A stretch of DNA of 64,000 nt from assembly GCA_016790575.1 (NCBI GenBank), contig JAEUOU010000010.1, positions 186,001 to 250,000 on the forward strand. Direction: 5' to 3'. The stretch is from Burkholderiaceae bacterium (GTDB taxonomy: Bacteria; Pseudomonadota; Gammaproteobacteria; Burkholderiales; Burkholderiaceae_C). Under the pieces are notes generated by a model. The model was not told the DNA's origin, did not search any database, and saw nothing but the letters and a program-made list of their open reading frames with translations. The position numbers and the translations under genes are program-made. This document shows, piece by piece, positions 44,363-53,173 of this stretch; position 1 is the first letter of the stretch; every line of letters starts with the position of its first letter.

Positions 44363-46125
44363 CAGCGTTCCCGCGTGGCTGGGACCGGTGTGCCGGTCAG
44401 TTGGGGTTCGTCGTCGACCACCTGGCGGCGCAGCACCATCAGGGTCTGCGGACCGGGCAGTCCGTCCGGTTTGAGGCCTTGCGCGCGCTGAAAGGCCCGC
44501 ATCTGCGCGCTCAGGCCCGGCCCGCTCTCGCCGATGCCCGCGCGCGACAGGGCGTCCGTGACCCAGCGCGCACCGGCGCCGGCCGGGCTGCTGGCGCTGG
44601 TGGCCGGGCCGGCAATCTGCAACACGGCATCCAGCCGCCCGGGCGGCGGGCGCCACAGGGTGATCCAGTCGCCGCTCCAGCGGGTGGCCAGGGTGCCCAG
44701 CGGCATCCGGCGCACCGCGCCATCCGGGGCGGCCAGCTCCGCCTCGCCGTCGCGCAGGGCCAGCAGCCGGGCCCAGACCCGCCGGTCGTCGGCCAGGCGC
44801 AGGGCCAGCAGCCCGGGGCGGTCCAGGCGGCGCAGATCGGGGACGGTCAGCTGGGCCGCCCGCCAGCAGCGCAGCGGCGCATCCGCGGCGGGCGGTACCG
44901 ATGCGGCGCAGGGCGGCGCCACCGCCGGGTCCCAGAGCCGGGTCAAGGCGGCGTGCAAGGCATCCGGCTGCGCCGGCAGCGCAGCCAGCCAGGCATCGTC
45001 GGCCAGCGCCGGTGGCTCCGGTTCGGTGGCGGCGCGGGTCACGGCGGGCAGCGGCGTTATTGCCTCAGCGGCGCCCGAGGCGCCCGCCGGCGGGGCCGTG
45101 CCGGTCGGGGCACCGGCGGCCGCCGCGGGCGCGGCTTGCCCACCACGGGCCGGCCCCGGCGACTGCGGGGCCACCACCGCGAGCCAGGCCGCCGCACCCG
45201 TCAGCAGCGCCAGCGCCCCCAGCAGGGCCGGGCGGCGCCAGGCCGGGGCGACCGGGGCGCCCGCCGGTGCGCCGTCAAAAACTTCATCGGCCGCCTGATC
45301 GACGGTGCGCCGGCCAACCTGCTGCTGCCCCTGCCCCCAGGCGCCAAGCAAGGCGCGGCCACAGAGCAGATTGATGCGCCGGGGTACCCCCCGCGAGCGG
45401 AGATGGATGCGTGTCAACGCCGCCGCGCTGAAGGGCAGGGGGCCCCGCAGCCCGGCCACGGCCATGCGGTGGGCGATGTACTGGCGGGTTTCTTCGGCGG
45501 TCAGCGGCCCCAGGTGGTAGCGCGCCACCACGCGCTGCGCCAGCTGCTCCAGCTCCGGCCGGGCCAGCAGGCTGCGCAGCTCGGGCTGGCCGATCAGCAC
45601 AATCTGCAGCAGTTTGCGTTCGGCGGTTTCCAGGTTGGTCAGCAGGCGCAGCTGTTCCAGCACCTCGGCGCTGAGGTTCTGCGCCTCGTCGATGACCAGC
45701 ACCGCCGATTCGCCCGCCGCGTGGGCGCGCAACAGGAAACCATTGAGCGCGTCCACATACGCCTTGACCCCGGTGTCGGCGCCGCCGGCCGCCGGTACGC
45801 CGTCGAGATGAAACTCGTCGCAAATGGTGCGCAGCAGCTCGGCCACCGTGAGTTTGGGGTTGAAGATGTAGGCCACATGGCAACCCGGCGGCGTCTGCTC
45901 CAGAAAGCAGCGGCTGATGGTGGTTTTTCCGGCGCCGATGTCGCCGGTCAGCAGAACGAAGCCGCCAGAGGCCATCTGGGCCGACCGGCCATCGGTGCCG
46001 CCGCCGGTAACCCCGAACAGCAGGTGTGCCAGCGCCTCGCGGTGGCGCTCGCTCATATACAGAAAGCGGGGGTCCGGGGCGATGGAGAACGGGTCTTGCG
46101 ACAGGCCGAAAAACGCGGCGTACAT
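44362..46125 (-). CDS. gspA: ExeA/GspA-type ATPase with peptidoglycan-binding domain
   Basis: The 587-aa protein starts MYAAFFGLSQDPFSIAPDP, the ExeA hallmark. A cytoplasmic AAA domain has Walker A GDIGAGKTT and Walker B AVLVIDEAQNLS. A membrane segment lies at about residue 295-312, and a periplasmic part with a peptidase-C39-like region and a C-terminal peptidoglycan-binding domain (FQRAQGLKPDGLPGPQTLMV) follows. ExeA with ExeB remodels peptidoglycan for secretin insertion. The ATG at 46125 is chosen because it begins the conserved N-terminus. The two genes share TGATG. Confidence 0.9.
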   Translation of the reverse strand: MYAAFFGLSQDPFSIAPDPRFLYMSERHREALAHLLFGVTGGGTDGRSAQMASGGFVLLTGDIGAGKTTISRCFLEQTPPGCHVAYIFNPKLTVAELLRTICDEFHLDGVPAAGGADTGVKAYVDALNGFLLRAHAAGESAVLVIDEAQNLSAEVLEQLRLLTNLETAERKLLQIVLIGQPELRSLLARPELEQLAQRVVARYHLGPLTAEETRQYIAHRMAVAGLRGPLPFSAAALTRIHLRSRGVPRRINLLCGRALLGAWGQGQQQVGRRTVDQAADEVFDGAPAGAPVAPAWRRPALLGALALLTGAAAWLAVVAPQSPGPARGGQAAPAAAAGAPTGTAPPAGASGAAEAITPLPAVTRAATEPEPPALADDAWLAALPAQPDALHAALTRLWDPAVAPPCAASVPPAADAPLRCWRAAQLTVPDLRRLDRPGLLALRLADDRRVWARLLALRDGEAELAAPDGAVRRMPLGTLATRWSGDWITLWRPPPGRLDAVLQIAGPATSASSPAGAGARWVTDALSRAGIGESGPGLSAQMRAFQRAQGLKPDGLPGPQTLMVLRRQVVDDEPQLTGTPVPATRER

Positions 46126-46183
46126 GGGCCGCAAGCATAGCGCCTCACCGGCGGGCGGCCCGGGGCCCTCGGGGGTTGGGCGC

Positions 46184-47134
46184 TCAGGGGTCGCGCGCCG
46201 GTCCGCGCACCACGGGCAGGGCCGCCGGCAACACGTCAATCTGCCACGCGCGGGTGGCCCCCAGCGGCTCGCCTTCGGCCGCCAGCGGCACCGGCTGCGC
46301 CGCCGCAAACCGCGCCTGGCGAAACGGGATGGCGCGCACCCGCGGCTGGCCCAGATGCCGGCCCATCAGCAGGCGCGGCAACATCTGCAGCACGCCCGCG
46401 CGGCCAAACGGCCCGGCCAGCAGCAGGTCCAGCCGGCCGTCGGCAATGTCTGCATGGGGCACACAGGGCATGCCGCCGGCATAGGTGGCGGTGTTGAGGC
46501 TGGAGGCAAACAGCAGCGGGCCGTCCCCCGCAGCCTCCCCGTCCACCGTCACCGTGATCGGCCAGTTGCGCAGCGCCGCCAGCTCGCGCAGGGTGGCCAG
46601 CAGGTAGCGGGGCAGGCCGCGCAGCCATCGGGGGCCGTGAATCGCCCGCAGGCCCACGGCCGAGTCAAACCCGGCTGTCAGGCTGGAGATGAACGGCACC
46701 ACCGTTTCCGGCGTGCCCGGTGGCGCCCCCTCGGGGACAAAGCGGGCTTCGCCCAGATCGATGGCGGTTGCCTGGGCCTGCAGCGCGTGGTGCAAGGCCT
46801 TTTCCGGGCGCACGCCGGCCCAACCCAGCGCCCGGGCGGTGTCGTTGCCACTGCCCGCCGGCACCAGGGCCAGACTGTGGCCGCCGCGCCGGATGGCCGG
46901 CAGCAGCGGGTGCAGGCTGCCGTCGCCACCCACCACCACCACCCGGCTGCCATTGGGCAAGGCGTCGACCATGGCGCTGGCCGCCGACCCCGATTCAGCC
47001 ACCTCCAGCCGCACTGGCGCGACCGCCGTCGCCGCTGCCGCCCGGATGCCCTCGGCAAGCGGCCCGCGCAGCGCCAGGGCCCGCCCGCCGCCGGCGAAGG
47101 GGTTGAGCAGGACACAAATGCAGGCCGGCGTCAC
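46184..47134 (-). CDS. diacylglycerol kinase-family lipid kinase (YegS/DgkB-like)
   Basis: The protein has the DAGK catalytic domain: LLNPFAGGGRALALRGPL, the nucleotide-binding VVVGGDGSLHPLLPAI and LVPAGSGNDTARALGW, all near the N-terminus. A C-terminal beta-rich domain ends the protein. It phosphorylates diacylglycerol or a related lipid. The start is a GTG at 47134, or a TTG at 47146 inside an interspersed repeat; no strong ribosome-binding site is visible. It lies near the wax ester synthase, but on the opposite strand. Confidence 0.85.
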   Translation of the reverse strand: MTPACICVLLNPFAGGGRALALRGPLAEGIRAAAATAVAPVRLEVAESGSAASAMVDALPNGSRVVVVGGDGSLHPLLPAIRRGGHSLALVPAGSGNDTARALGWAGVRPEKALHHALQAQATAIDLGEARFVPEGAPPGTPETVVPFISSLTAGFDSAVGLRAIHGPRWLRGLPRYLLATLRELAALRNWPITVTVDGEAAGDGPLLFASSLNTATYAGGMPCVPHADIADGRLDLLLAGPFGRAGVLQMLPRLLMGRHLGQPRVRAIPFRQARFAAAQPVPLAAEGEPLGATRAWQIDVLPAALPVVRGPARDP

Positions 47135-47142
47135 GATTTCAG

Positions 47143-47189
47143 GCAAAAACGACCCATACCCAGCGCAAAAAGGTGCTTTTTTGCTATCG
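47143..47189 (-). repeat. interspersed intergenic repeat, copy 7
   Basis: It reads GCAAAAACGACCCATACCC, then AGCGCAAAAAGGTGCTTTT, then TTGCTAT. It lies between two genes on the minus strand. Confidence 0.85.
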
Positions 47190-47201
47190 ATACCGAAGCG
47201 G

Positions 47202-48566
47202 TCAGCGCGGGTTGGCGATCAGGTGCCGCGCCAGCGCATGGTAGGCGGGCAGGGTGGTGGGGTCGTTGAACGCATTGGCCGGCATCGGGAACGACGCATA
47301 CCGCGCGATCACCATCTCGGCTTTGGGATCGATGTAGAGGTTCTGTCCATGCACCCCGCGGGCCATGTAGGCGCCGTGGTCATTGTGTGACACCCACCAC
47401 ATGTTGCGATAGCTCCAGCCGGGCAGGGTGGGGTAGCCGGTGAAGGCCGCCCGGTCGCCACCCTTGCGAATGTCGTCGATTACCGCCTTGGGGATCACCT
47501 GCTGGCCGCCGGCCTGGCCGTCGTTGCGCAGCATTTCGCCAAAACGGGCCAGATCGCGCAGGCCGGTGTTCAGGCCGCCGCCGGCAAACTCGTTGCCCAC
47601 GCTGTCGACGCTGAAAAACGCGTCCTGTTCCATGCCCAGGCGCCGCCACACCCGATCGCCCAGCGCTTCACCCACCGACTGCCCGGTGACGCGGCGGATG
47701 ATCCAGCCCAGCGTATCGGTGTTGACCGTCTTGTAGGTGAAGTTGCCGCCGTGTTCACCTTCTTTCTTGACCGTCTGCAGGAACTCATAGAAGGTCTGTG
47801 GCCCGGCATAACCCGGCGGGCGGGGCAGGACTCCGCCGGAGCGGATATGGTCCCAGACCTCGGCCTTGGGGTCGGCGTAGTTTTCGCTGTATTTCAGGCC
47901 GGTCCGCATGTCCAGCACCTGGCGGACGGTGGCGTCGCCGAAAGCGCTGTCCTTGAGCTCGGGCACGTACTGGGACACCCGGGCGTTCTCGTCGAGTTTG
48001 CCCTCGGCCACCAGCATCTGCCCGATCAGGCCGAAAAACGACTTGGTGACCGATTGCGCCACATGCTGCTTGTCTTCACGGAACACGCCGCCATAGCGCT
48101 CGTACACCACCCGACCCTTGTGCAACACGACAATGCCGTCGGTGAAGTTGGCGTTGAACGCCTGCGCCCAGGTCATGGGCTCGGACTTGCCCAGGGGCGT
48201 GAAGCTGACGGCATCCAGATCGGCCCGTTCGGCACGCGGCAGCGGCGACACCGCGCCGACGCCCCGCGACACATTGGTGGTCGGCCCGAACTGGCGCGTG
48301 TTGGAAAAGGTCCAGCGAAACCGCGGAAAGGTATAGAACGAACCGTCGGCAAAGCGGATCAGTTTGTCCGCCGGCGGCGGCGAGCCCACCATCCAGCCCA
48401 GGCGCGCGGGGTCGGTCTGCTCGGCGGTCGGCAGGGCCGGTGGAGCGGCCGGCGCGGCGGCGGGCGCCGGCGTCTGCGCCAGGGCGGCGCCAGCGGCCAG
48501 GGTAGCGATCAACGCGGCGCCCAGGTGCGAAAGCGCCCCGGGGGCGCGGACGGTGTTTTTCTTCAT
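47202..48566 (-). CDS. serine hydrolase of the beta-lactamase (class C/EstB) family
   Basis: This 454-aa protein has a signal peptide (to about residue 31, AALA), an Ala/Pro-rich linker and a beta-lactamase-fold domain. The SxxK pair is SVTK in VAQSVTKSFFG. A Tyr of the second motif occurs in KYSENY, and GVHGQNLYIDP near the C-terminus matches the third. Family members are esterases, 6-aminohexanoate-dimer hydrolases or peptidases; antibiotic resistance is not implied. The product should be periplasmic or secreted. Confidence 0.88.
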   Translation of the reverse strand: MKKNTVRAPGALSHLGAALIATLAAGAALAQTPAPAAAPAAPPALPTAEQTDPARLGWMVGSPPPADKLIRFADGSFYTFPRFRWTFSNTRQFGPTTNVSRGVGAVSPLPRAERADLDAVSFTPLGKSEPMTWAQAFNANFTDGIVVLHKGRVVYERYGGVFREDKQHVAQSVTKSFFGLIGQMLVAEGKLDENARVSQYVPELKDSAFGDATVRQVLDMRTGLKYSENYADPKAEVWDHIRSGGVLPRPPGYAGPQTFYEFLQTVKKEGEHGGNFTYKTVNTDTLGWIIRRVTGQSVGEALGDRVWRRLGMEQDAFFSVDSVGNEFAGGGLNTGLRDLARFGEMLRNDGQAGGQQVIPKAVIDDIRKGGDRAAFTGYPTLPGWSYRNMWWVSHNDHGAYMARGVHGQNLYIDPKAEMVIARYASFPMPANAFNDPTTLPAYHALARHLIANPR

Positions 48567-48699
48567 GCAAAGTCTCCTTGTGGGTTGTTGTTGCCGTTCA
48601 GCGAGCCGATGCTAGACGCACCAAGCCGGTGCGCGCCATGCGCGAAAACCATGGGCCTGACGCCTGGGCGACAGGCGGGCGGCGCCACCCGTCACCAAC

Positions 48700-49605
48700 T
48701 CAGCCTCCGGCCTTGCGCGCCTCCATCTCGCGGATCAGCGCGCGGGCCTCGTCGCCCTCGGGAATCGGCTGGCCGCCGTCGCGCCATTGCACCGCCGCCT
48801 TGAAACCGTTCTCCTGCGCATAGCGGCGAAACCACAGGCCCTCGGGGTTGTGCCGCGTGATGCCGTCGAACACCGTGGCCATCTGCTGCGACTGCTCCAG
48901 GCCCATGGTCAGCATGACCTGGTTGACAACCATCTTGTGCATCGCCAGGTGGCTGGCCGGCACGCCGGCGATGCGCGTGGCCAGCTTCATCACGGCGGCT
49001 TCCAGCTGCTCAAACGGCACCGCCTCGTTGGCCAGGCCCCAGGCCGCGGCGGTGCGGCCGTCGATGACGTCGCCGGTGAACATCAGCTGCTTGGCGCGCG
49101 TGGGGCCCAGGCGGTAAGTCCACATCGCGGTGGTGGGGCAGCCCCAGACGCGCGTGGGCATGTAGCCGATGCGCGCGTCCTCGGCCATCACCAGCAGGTC
49201 ACAGCACAGCGCGATATCGCTGCCGCCAGCCACCGCCGCGCCGTGCACCTTGGCAATCGTCGGCTTGGCGCTTTTCCACAGCGTCATGAAATCCTCGGTA
49301 TTGCGCTTCATGTAGGCGTAATCGACCATCGGGTCCCACGGCGTGCGCTCCTGCTGGCAGGGGTGGTCGATCTCGCCCTCGCCAAACTGGCTCAGGTCAT
49401 AGCCGCCGCAAAAACCCTTGCCCGCGCCCTCGACCACGATGACATGGATGCCGGGCTCGGCATTGGCCCACTCCACCGCGGCCCGGATCTCGCGCGGCGT
49501 GGCGTCATTGATGGCATTGAGCCGCTCCGGGCGGTTCAGCAGCAGGCGGGCAATGCGCGGGTTGGCGTGGTCGGGCGCGATGCGCAGGGTGGAAAAGTCG
49601 GGCAT
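48700..49605 (-). CDS. enoyl-CoA hydratase/isomerase family protein
   Basis: The 301-aa crotonase-fold protein has [33 protein letters not shown] (oxyanion-hole loop) and [21 protein letters not shown]. Acidic residues of classic hydratases are not obvious at both usual places, so the precise reaction may differ. A GGAGA ribosome-binding site precedes the ATG. It borders the integron region. Confidence 0.88.
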   Translation of the reverse strand: MPDFSTLRIAPDHANPRIARLLLNRPERLNAINDATPREIRAAVEWANAEPGIHVIVVEGAGKGFCGGYDLSQFGEGEIDHPCQQERTPWDPMVDYAYMKRNTEDFMTLWKSAKPTIAKVHGAAVAGGSDIALCCDLLVMAEDARIGYMPTRVWGCPTTAMWTYRLGPTRAKQLMFTGDVIDGRTAAAWGLANEAVPFEQLEAAVMKLATRIAGVPASHLAMHKMVVNQVMLTMGLEQSQQMATVFDGITRHNPEGLWFRRYAQENGFKAAVQWRDGGQPIPEGDEARALIREMEARKAGG

Positions 49606-49737
49606 GGGGGTCTCCGGGGTGGTTTGGGTGCAGTCTAGGCCGGCAGAAGGAAGGCCGCTGTCGCCGGGAGGGCAAATGGGCGGATGGAAGGCGGCTGGGG
49701 GCGCTTCAAAATCGAAAAAATCGATGAAAACAGGGCC

Positions 49738-49775
49738 TTTCCAGCGTTGAATGGTCGTGGATAGCTATTGTTTTT
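49738..49775 (-). repeat. interspersed intergenic repeat, copy 8, degenerate
   Basis: CCAGCGTTGAATGGTCG and ATAGCTATTGTTTTTGA are recognisable in the same order as other reverse-oriented copies, but the middle is altered. It lies about 35 bp from the first integrase remnant. Confidence 0.45.
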
Positions 49776-49809
49776 GATGATTCTCGGGGCTTTCGCTGGC
49801 CCCAAAACA

Positions 49810-49968
49810 GGCCCGTCAGGCCGCCGCCAGCGTGTCCAGCGGATGGAAAACGGCACCCAGTGCGGGTGCGCTTTCTGGCGTCTGAGGGCACCGAGGCGAA
49901 AACCGAGTGCGCTCGCGGACCTGGTCGAGCAAGCGGGTGGAACGAAGAGCAGGTGTGACGGGTTTCAT
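49810..49968 (-). pseudogene. intI: integron integrase remnant 1
   Basis: The sequence from the ATG at 49968 reads [19 protein letters not shown], matching the N-terminus of integron tyrosine recombinases. The frame then shifts; the next frame gives QKAHPHWVPFSIRW, the counterpart of [14 protein letters not shown] in remnant 2. The catalytic R-H-R-Y domain is absent. It is read away from the cassettes, as in all integrons. It is too decayed to be active. Confidence 0.8.
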
Positions 49969-50112
49969 GCCTGAGTTATACGTGTACGAATACACAGCAT
50001 CAAGAGGGCAACCCGTTGATGCAGAACAACTTTCAGGAGGATTCAGTGTCCAGAATATCCCGCACAGCCCAACTTATCCGGCAGAATCTGCGGGAGGTAC
50101 ATTACGTTATGC
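49969..50112 (+). other. attI-like recombination region 1
   Basis: This 144-bp stretch between the integrase remnant and the first cassette is about 90 percent identical to 51759-51900. The identity ends exactly at the core GTTA (50106-50109; here GTTATGC), where the flanking cassettes differ. That is where IntI recombines an attI with an attC. Confidence 0.75.
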
Positions 50113-50128
50113 ATTCAGAGAGTCACGA

Positions 50129-50674
50129 ATGATTAATTGGGAAGAACTCGCTAAAGAAGTAGGCGCTATCAAGAACGGCCAGGAATCTGGATCAAACATA
50201 TTTGCACAGCGAGCTATCGAACTACTCATTGGGCCTGACAATATTCGAGAGGCTGTAAATTACTACATTAATGGCGGCCCAGGTGCTGAGCTAGCTAGGT
50301 GCGTGATTTGGCAAATTCATCCTATCAGCGCGATGGAGTATTGCTATGAAATCTACAAGACAGATGAAAATTTCGAAAATCGCCGAATGGCCGTTGAGCT
50401 ACTAAGAGTTGCAGCAGATCGTAGAGTATTACCTTGGGTTCCAGAGTTATTGACAGACAGTGACCCCGGTATTCGAGCTTGGGGCTTCGGCATCATTGAC
50501 CAGCTTCTATGGTCTAACTTGGTCGAGGAAGAAGAAGTCGAGCATCTAATTAATTTGGCACAAGCAAATTCAGACGAACATCTCAAAGAAAATATCGAGT
50601 TCGTTAAAGGATTTCTACGAGCCCGCAAAGAATGCGCAGATATTTTAGAGAGACATAAAGGTAAGAACGCATAA
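50129..50674 (+). CDS. integron cassette 1 protein, 181 aa, HEAT-like helical
   Basis: The product is all-helical and acidic. The middle reads ENRRMAVELLRVAADRRVLP and SDPGIRAWGFGIIDQLLW, which looks like a HEAT/PBS-type helical repeat. I do not know its function. The gene sits between an attI-like core (GTTATGC) and a complete attC, with 17 bp of leader, so it is the first cassette gene. It is much AT-richer than the chromosome around it, as expected for a captured cassette. The stop codon is inside the first attC core. Confidence 0.8.
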   Translation: MINWEELAKEVGAIKNGQESGSNIFAQRAIELLIGPDNIREAVNYYINGGPGAELARCVIWQIHPISAMEYCYEIYKTDENFENRRMAVELLRVAADRRVLPWVPELLTDSDPGIRAWGFGIIDQLLWSNLVEEEEVEHLINLAQANSDEHLKENIEFVKGFLRARKECADILERHKGKNA

Positions 50675-50787
50675 CAAGGCGTTGCAGTGGATGCCCTACA
50701 CTGCGGCCTTCTTGCGGAATGTGCTGCGCACATTTTATTGCGCAAGTCGGCACTCCGTTCCGGGCACCACTGAACTTGGCGTTAGAC
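50669..50787 (+). other. attC site of cassette 1
   Basis: The site starts with the inverse core GCATAAC (50669-50675) and ends with GTTAGAC (50781-50787). Inner arms pair: GCAGTGG near the start and CCACTG near the end. The length (119 bp) fits a long attC. It separates cassettes 1 and 2. Confidence 0.8.
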
Positions 50788-50791
50788 ATCA

Positions 50792-51124
50792 ATGACCTGG
50801 GTCGGATTTATCGTTAGCTACTCGATTTTTGCCGCATTCTGCGCGCTTTATCTCGCGTCACTCCTTCGTCTCATCCACTTAGCCTTTTCCGGAAAAATCA
50901 AAGAGCGAATTCGAATTCGGATTTTCGCGAGAGGCATGGCTATTCATACCTTCGCCGCCGTATGCTCCATCGCTGCGCCGCTTCTCCTCTGGGTTGAAAG
51001 CCGAAGTTGTTCTGGTTGCGGAGCAGTGTTCTCGTTTGGGCTATTTTGGACAGCCCCCGTGCTCTTGGGGTTTTTCTTTTGGGCGGAGCGAAACATACGG
51101 AAAGGCCTCAGCGTTGATGCCTAA
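50792..51124 (+). CDS. integron cassette 2 protein, 110 aa, membrane
   Basis: This small protein has three hydrophobic stretches (about residues 5-28, 50-68 and 78-98) and a CSGCG motif between the last two. No known domain is recognised. It starts five bases after the attC core of cassette 1, and its TAA lies inside the following inverse core GCCTAAC (51119-51125). It is a cassette gene of unknown function. Confidence 0.72.
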   Translation: MTWVGFIVSYSIFAAFCALYLASLLRLIHLAFSGKIKERIRIRIFARGMAIHTFAAVCSIAAPLLLWVESRSCSGCGAVFSFGLFWTAPVLLGFFFWAERNIRKGLSVDA

Positions 51125-51129
51125 CGCGT

Positions 51130-51343
51130 CGTATATGGACTCCCCCCCAACGGCAAGAAACTGACCGATATGTTGGCTGTTGGGGAAGCGCCTGCAGTCG
51201 ACTATCCGGCATCTGAGGTGGACTTTGTTGTGGTCCGTGCCGACATGGAATCTGCGACACCGAGGCGCCAGTCGCTACAAGCGGCTGCAAATGAGCCGGA
51301 AGAGTTATCGGCGTCTGTCGGTGTGGGGTGAACCCGGTTGGCC
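51130..51343 (+). repeat. 214-bp direct repeat, copy A, joined to a cut attC
   Basis: The repeat begins CGTATATGGACTCCCCCCC right after the first ten bases of an attC (GCCTAAC...) and ends GAACCCGGTTGGCC. It matches 53174-53387 over the same length with about a dozen differences. The rest of the attC is missing. No complete gene is encoded. Its identity is unknown; it could be the end of an insertion element. Confidence 0.8.
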
Positions 51344-51424
51344 ATGATGACCTGCCCCCTTATGCCCGTACCAAGCGCAACTTCCCGCCCGCCGCCGCCC
51401 CTTTGGCCCTTTTTGGCAGGTTTT

Positions 51425-51473
51425 CAGGCAAAAACAGCCACTACCCATAGTAAAAAGGTCATTTTTTGCTATG
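51425..51473 (-). repeat. interspersed intergenic repeat, copy 9
   Basis: It reads CAGGCAAAAACAGCCACTACCC, split from ATAGTAAAAAGGTCA and TTTTTTGCTAT. It lies in the 180-bp gap before integrase remnant 2, about the same place as copy 8 relative to remnant 1. Nothing else is seen between 51344 and 51530. Confidence 0.85.
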
Positions 51474-51530
51474 AAAACAGGACTTTTTCGGCGTCATCGG
51501 GGCTGCAGGCAGGCTGTCACTAGGGTCCGC

Positions 51531-51758
51531 CAGTGTCGATCGCCAACACCTCGCGGTACAGAAACAGCAAGGCACTTCTTCCGCGCCCATGCCGTGCGGA
51601 TGCCGCATGACCCCCGCACGGCCATGCCAGCGGATGAAAAACCGCACCCAGTACAGGTAAGCCTTCTCGGTCTGGCGGCTATGGTGAAAATACCGAATGC
51701 TCTCGCGAACCTGGTCGAGCAAGCGGGTGGAGCGAAGAGCAGGTGTGCCGGGTTTCAT
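51531..51758 (-). pseudogene. intI: integron integrase remnant 2
   Basis: From the ATG at 51758 the product reads [20 protein letters not shown], then [20 protein letters not shown] and [10 protein letters not shown], the N-terminal domain of IntI. A deletion then joins it out of frame to [13 protein letters not shown], a segment normally about 20-30 residues further on, after which homology ends. The catalytic domain is missing. Remnant 2 is better preserved than remnant 1. Confidence 0.85.
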
Positions 51759-51900
51759 GCCTGATTTATAACTGTAAAAATACACAGTACAAAACGGGCA
51801 ACCAGTTGATGCACAACAAATTTCAGGAGGATTCAGTGTCCAGAATATCCCGCACAGTCCAACTTATCTGGCAGAGTCTGCGGGATACATTACGTTAGAC
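51759..51900 (+). other. attI-like recombination region 2
   Basis: This is the second copy of the segment at 49969-50112. It ends with the core GTTAGAC (51894-51900) and then enters a different cassette. It contains the conserved TTTCAGGAGGATTCAGTGTC stretch. The precise switch of sequence after GTTA shows that different cassettes were inserted at the same point. Confidence 0.78.
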
Positions 51901-51926
51901 CCTCACTCTCCAGGAGAAAGCACCGC

Positions 51927-53168
51927 ATGCGCAGATGGGAAAGAAGACTAAAAGACCTGTCGATGTCATTAGAGGCGTGTGGCACAAGCTATTTCGATCC
52001 TGAACGCTTCAGACTTAATGCAAACCACTTTTTGACCACGGCCAGAACTGTGTCCTTTCTTTTTCAAAAGGACAAGGCTTCAATTCAAGACTTTGACGCG
52101 TGGCATCTCAATAACATATACAACCCATGGCATGCTGACACCATAATGAAATGGTCCATTGCCTCACGCAATACCATTGAAAAAGAGGGTGACTTAGACT
52201 TGCACAGCACCGTTAACGCAACATTAATATTTGGTTACATCGAAGAACAAGATGTGGCGATTTCGCTAGAAAAACAAACGTATCTCAACGCGAGCGTCAA
52301 ACGACTCATTCGCTTTGCGCGAACCAAGCTACCATCCGGCGTCTCTGATTCAGCAGTTATTCGGGTAGACCGCCGATGGGTCGCAAACACCTTGCCAGAA
52401 TTCGAACTCCTTCAAGCATTCAGATACATATACACAAGAATGCACGAAGCGTGTGAGTCCCTTTCAAAGCACTTACATACTAGCCTCGAATCCTCAATAC
52501 CCGAACCAACCTCATTTGATGAAACCTCTACCGGAAGCAGGGGCACTCATTACATCCCACTTAATTCAAACCTCATACACACGGTGGTAGCCCAAAGACA
52601 TTCTGTAGACAAAAATTTCAATCCCCCACCTTGGTTAAATAAAATAAGCGAAGACAAAAATCTCGCCCCACCAAACTCTCTGCCTACGCTTATGGAATTT
52701 CATGAGAAAATGGCACATGCCAACTTCATGGCTTTCGGCAACCATCTTGCCATGCTATGGCTGTATAACGATAAATTCGAGCCAATAGATTTTATTGGCA
52801 CCGCGCCGGAAAATCAAACCGCAAAGTTTATATTTTGGCGAACCGTATCAGATAGGATTCACTACCTGAAGGCAAAATACCTAATATGGGTTTCAGAAGC
52901 TTGGATTCGAAAAGGTGTAGACAAGCGAATGCGAACACCAGTTCGAAATTTGCCGATAATCGGAGAATTCTTGCAAGTGGTAGGCATCGGCGGAGAAGAT
53001 CAATACCTTAAGGTGAGTTGGGACATAAAGCGAGAAAATAAGGATTCGACTCCAAATCTTGTGCTTCGCCCCCCTCCGGAGGGAGACTACAAAGAGGAGG
53101 TTAACTATCTAATTCCTGCGCGTCGGGCTCTGAATAAGGTCAATAACTCTTGCGCCAAAAAGGTCTAA
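51927..53168 (+). CDS. integron cassette 3 protein, 413 aa, unknown family
   Basis: This is an unusually long cassette protein. It is mostly helical, soluble and rich in Asn, Lys and His, with no signal peptide or membrane segment and no enzymatic motif I recognise. A central loop (about residues 165-210) is Ser/Thr-rich and probably disordered. AGGAG lies eight bases before the ATG. The gene is very AT-rich against the surrounding chromosome. It starts 26 bp after the attI core and its stop lies in the inverse core GTCTAAC of a cut attC. It could serve in phage defence or stress, but nothing in the sequence shows this. Confidence 0.8.
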   Translation: MRRWERRLKDLSMSLEACGTSYFDPERFRLNANHFLTTARTVSFLFQKDKASIQDFDAWHLNNIYNPWHADTIMKWSIASRNTIEKEGDLDLHSTVNATLIFGYIEEQDVAISLEKQTYLNASVKRLIRFARTKLPSGVSDSAVIRVDRRWVANTLPEFELLQAFRYIYTRMHEACESLSKHLHTSLESSIPEPTSFDETSTGSRGTHYIPLNSNLIHTVVAQRHSVDKNFNPPPWLNKISEDKNLAPPNSLPTLMEFHEKMAHANFMAFGNHLAMLWLYNDKFEPIDFIGTAPENQTAKFIFWRTVSDRIHYLKAKYLIWVSEAWIRKGVDKRMRTPVRNLPIIGEFLQVVGIGGEDQYLKVSWDIKRENKDSTPNLVLRPPPEGDYKEEVNYLIPARRALNKVNNSCAKKV

Positions 53169-53173
53169 CCCCG

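Noticed and set aside
51130-51343. Idea that the 214-bp repeat is a group IIC-attC intron end
   Set aside because: It lacks a recognisable intron 5' end (GTGYG) and domain V/VI hairpin, and no reverse transcriptase is present.
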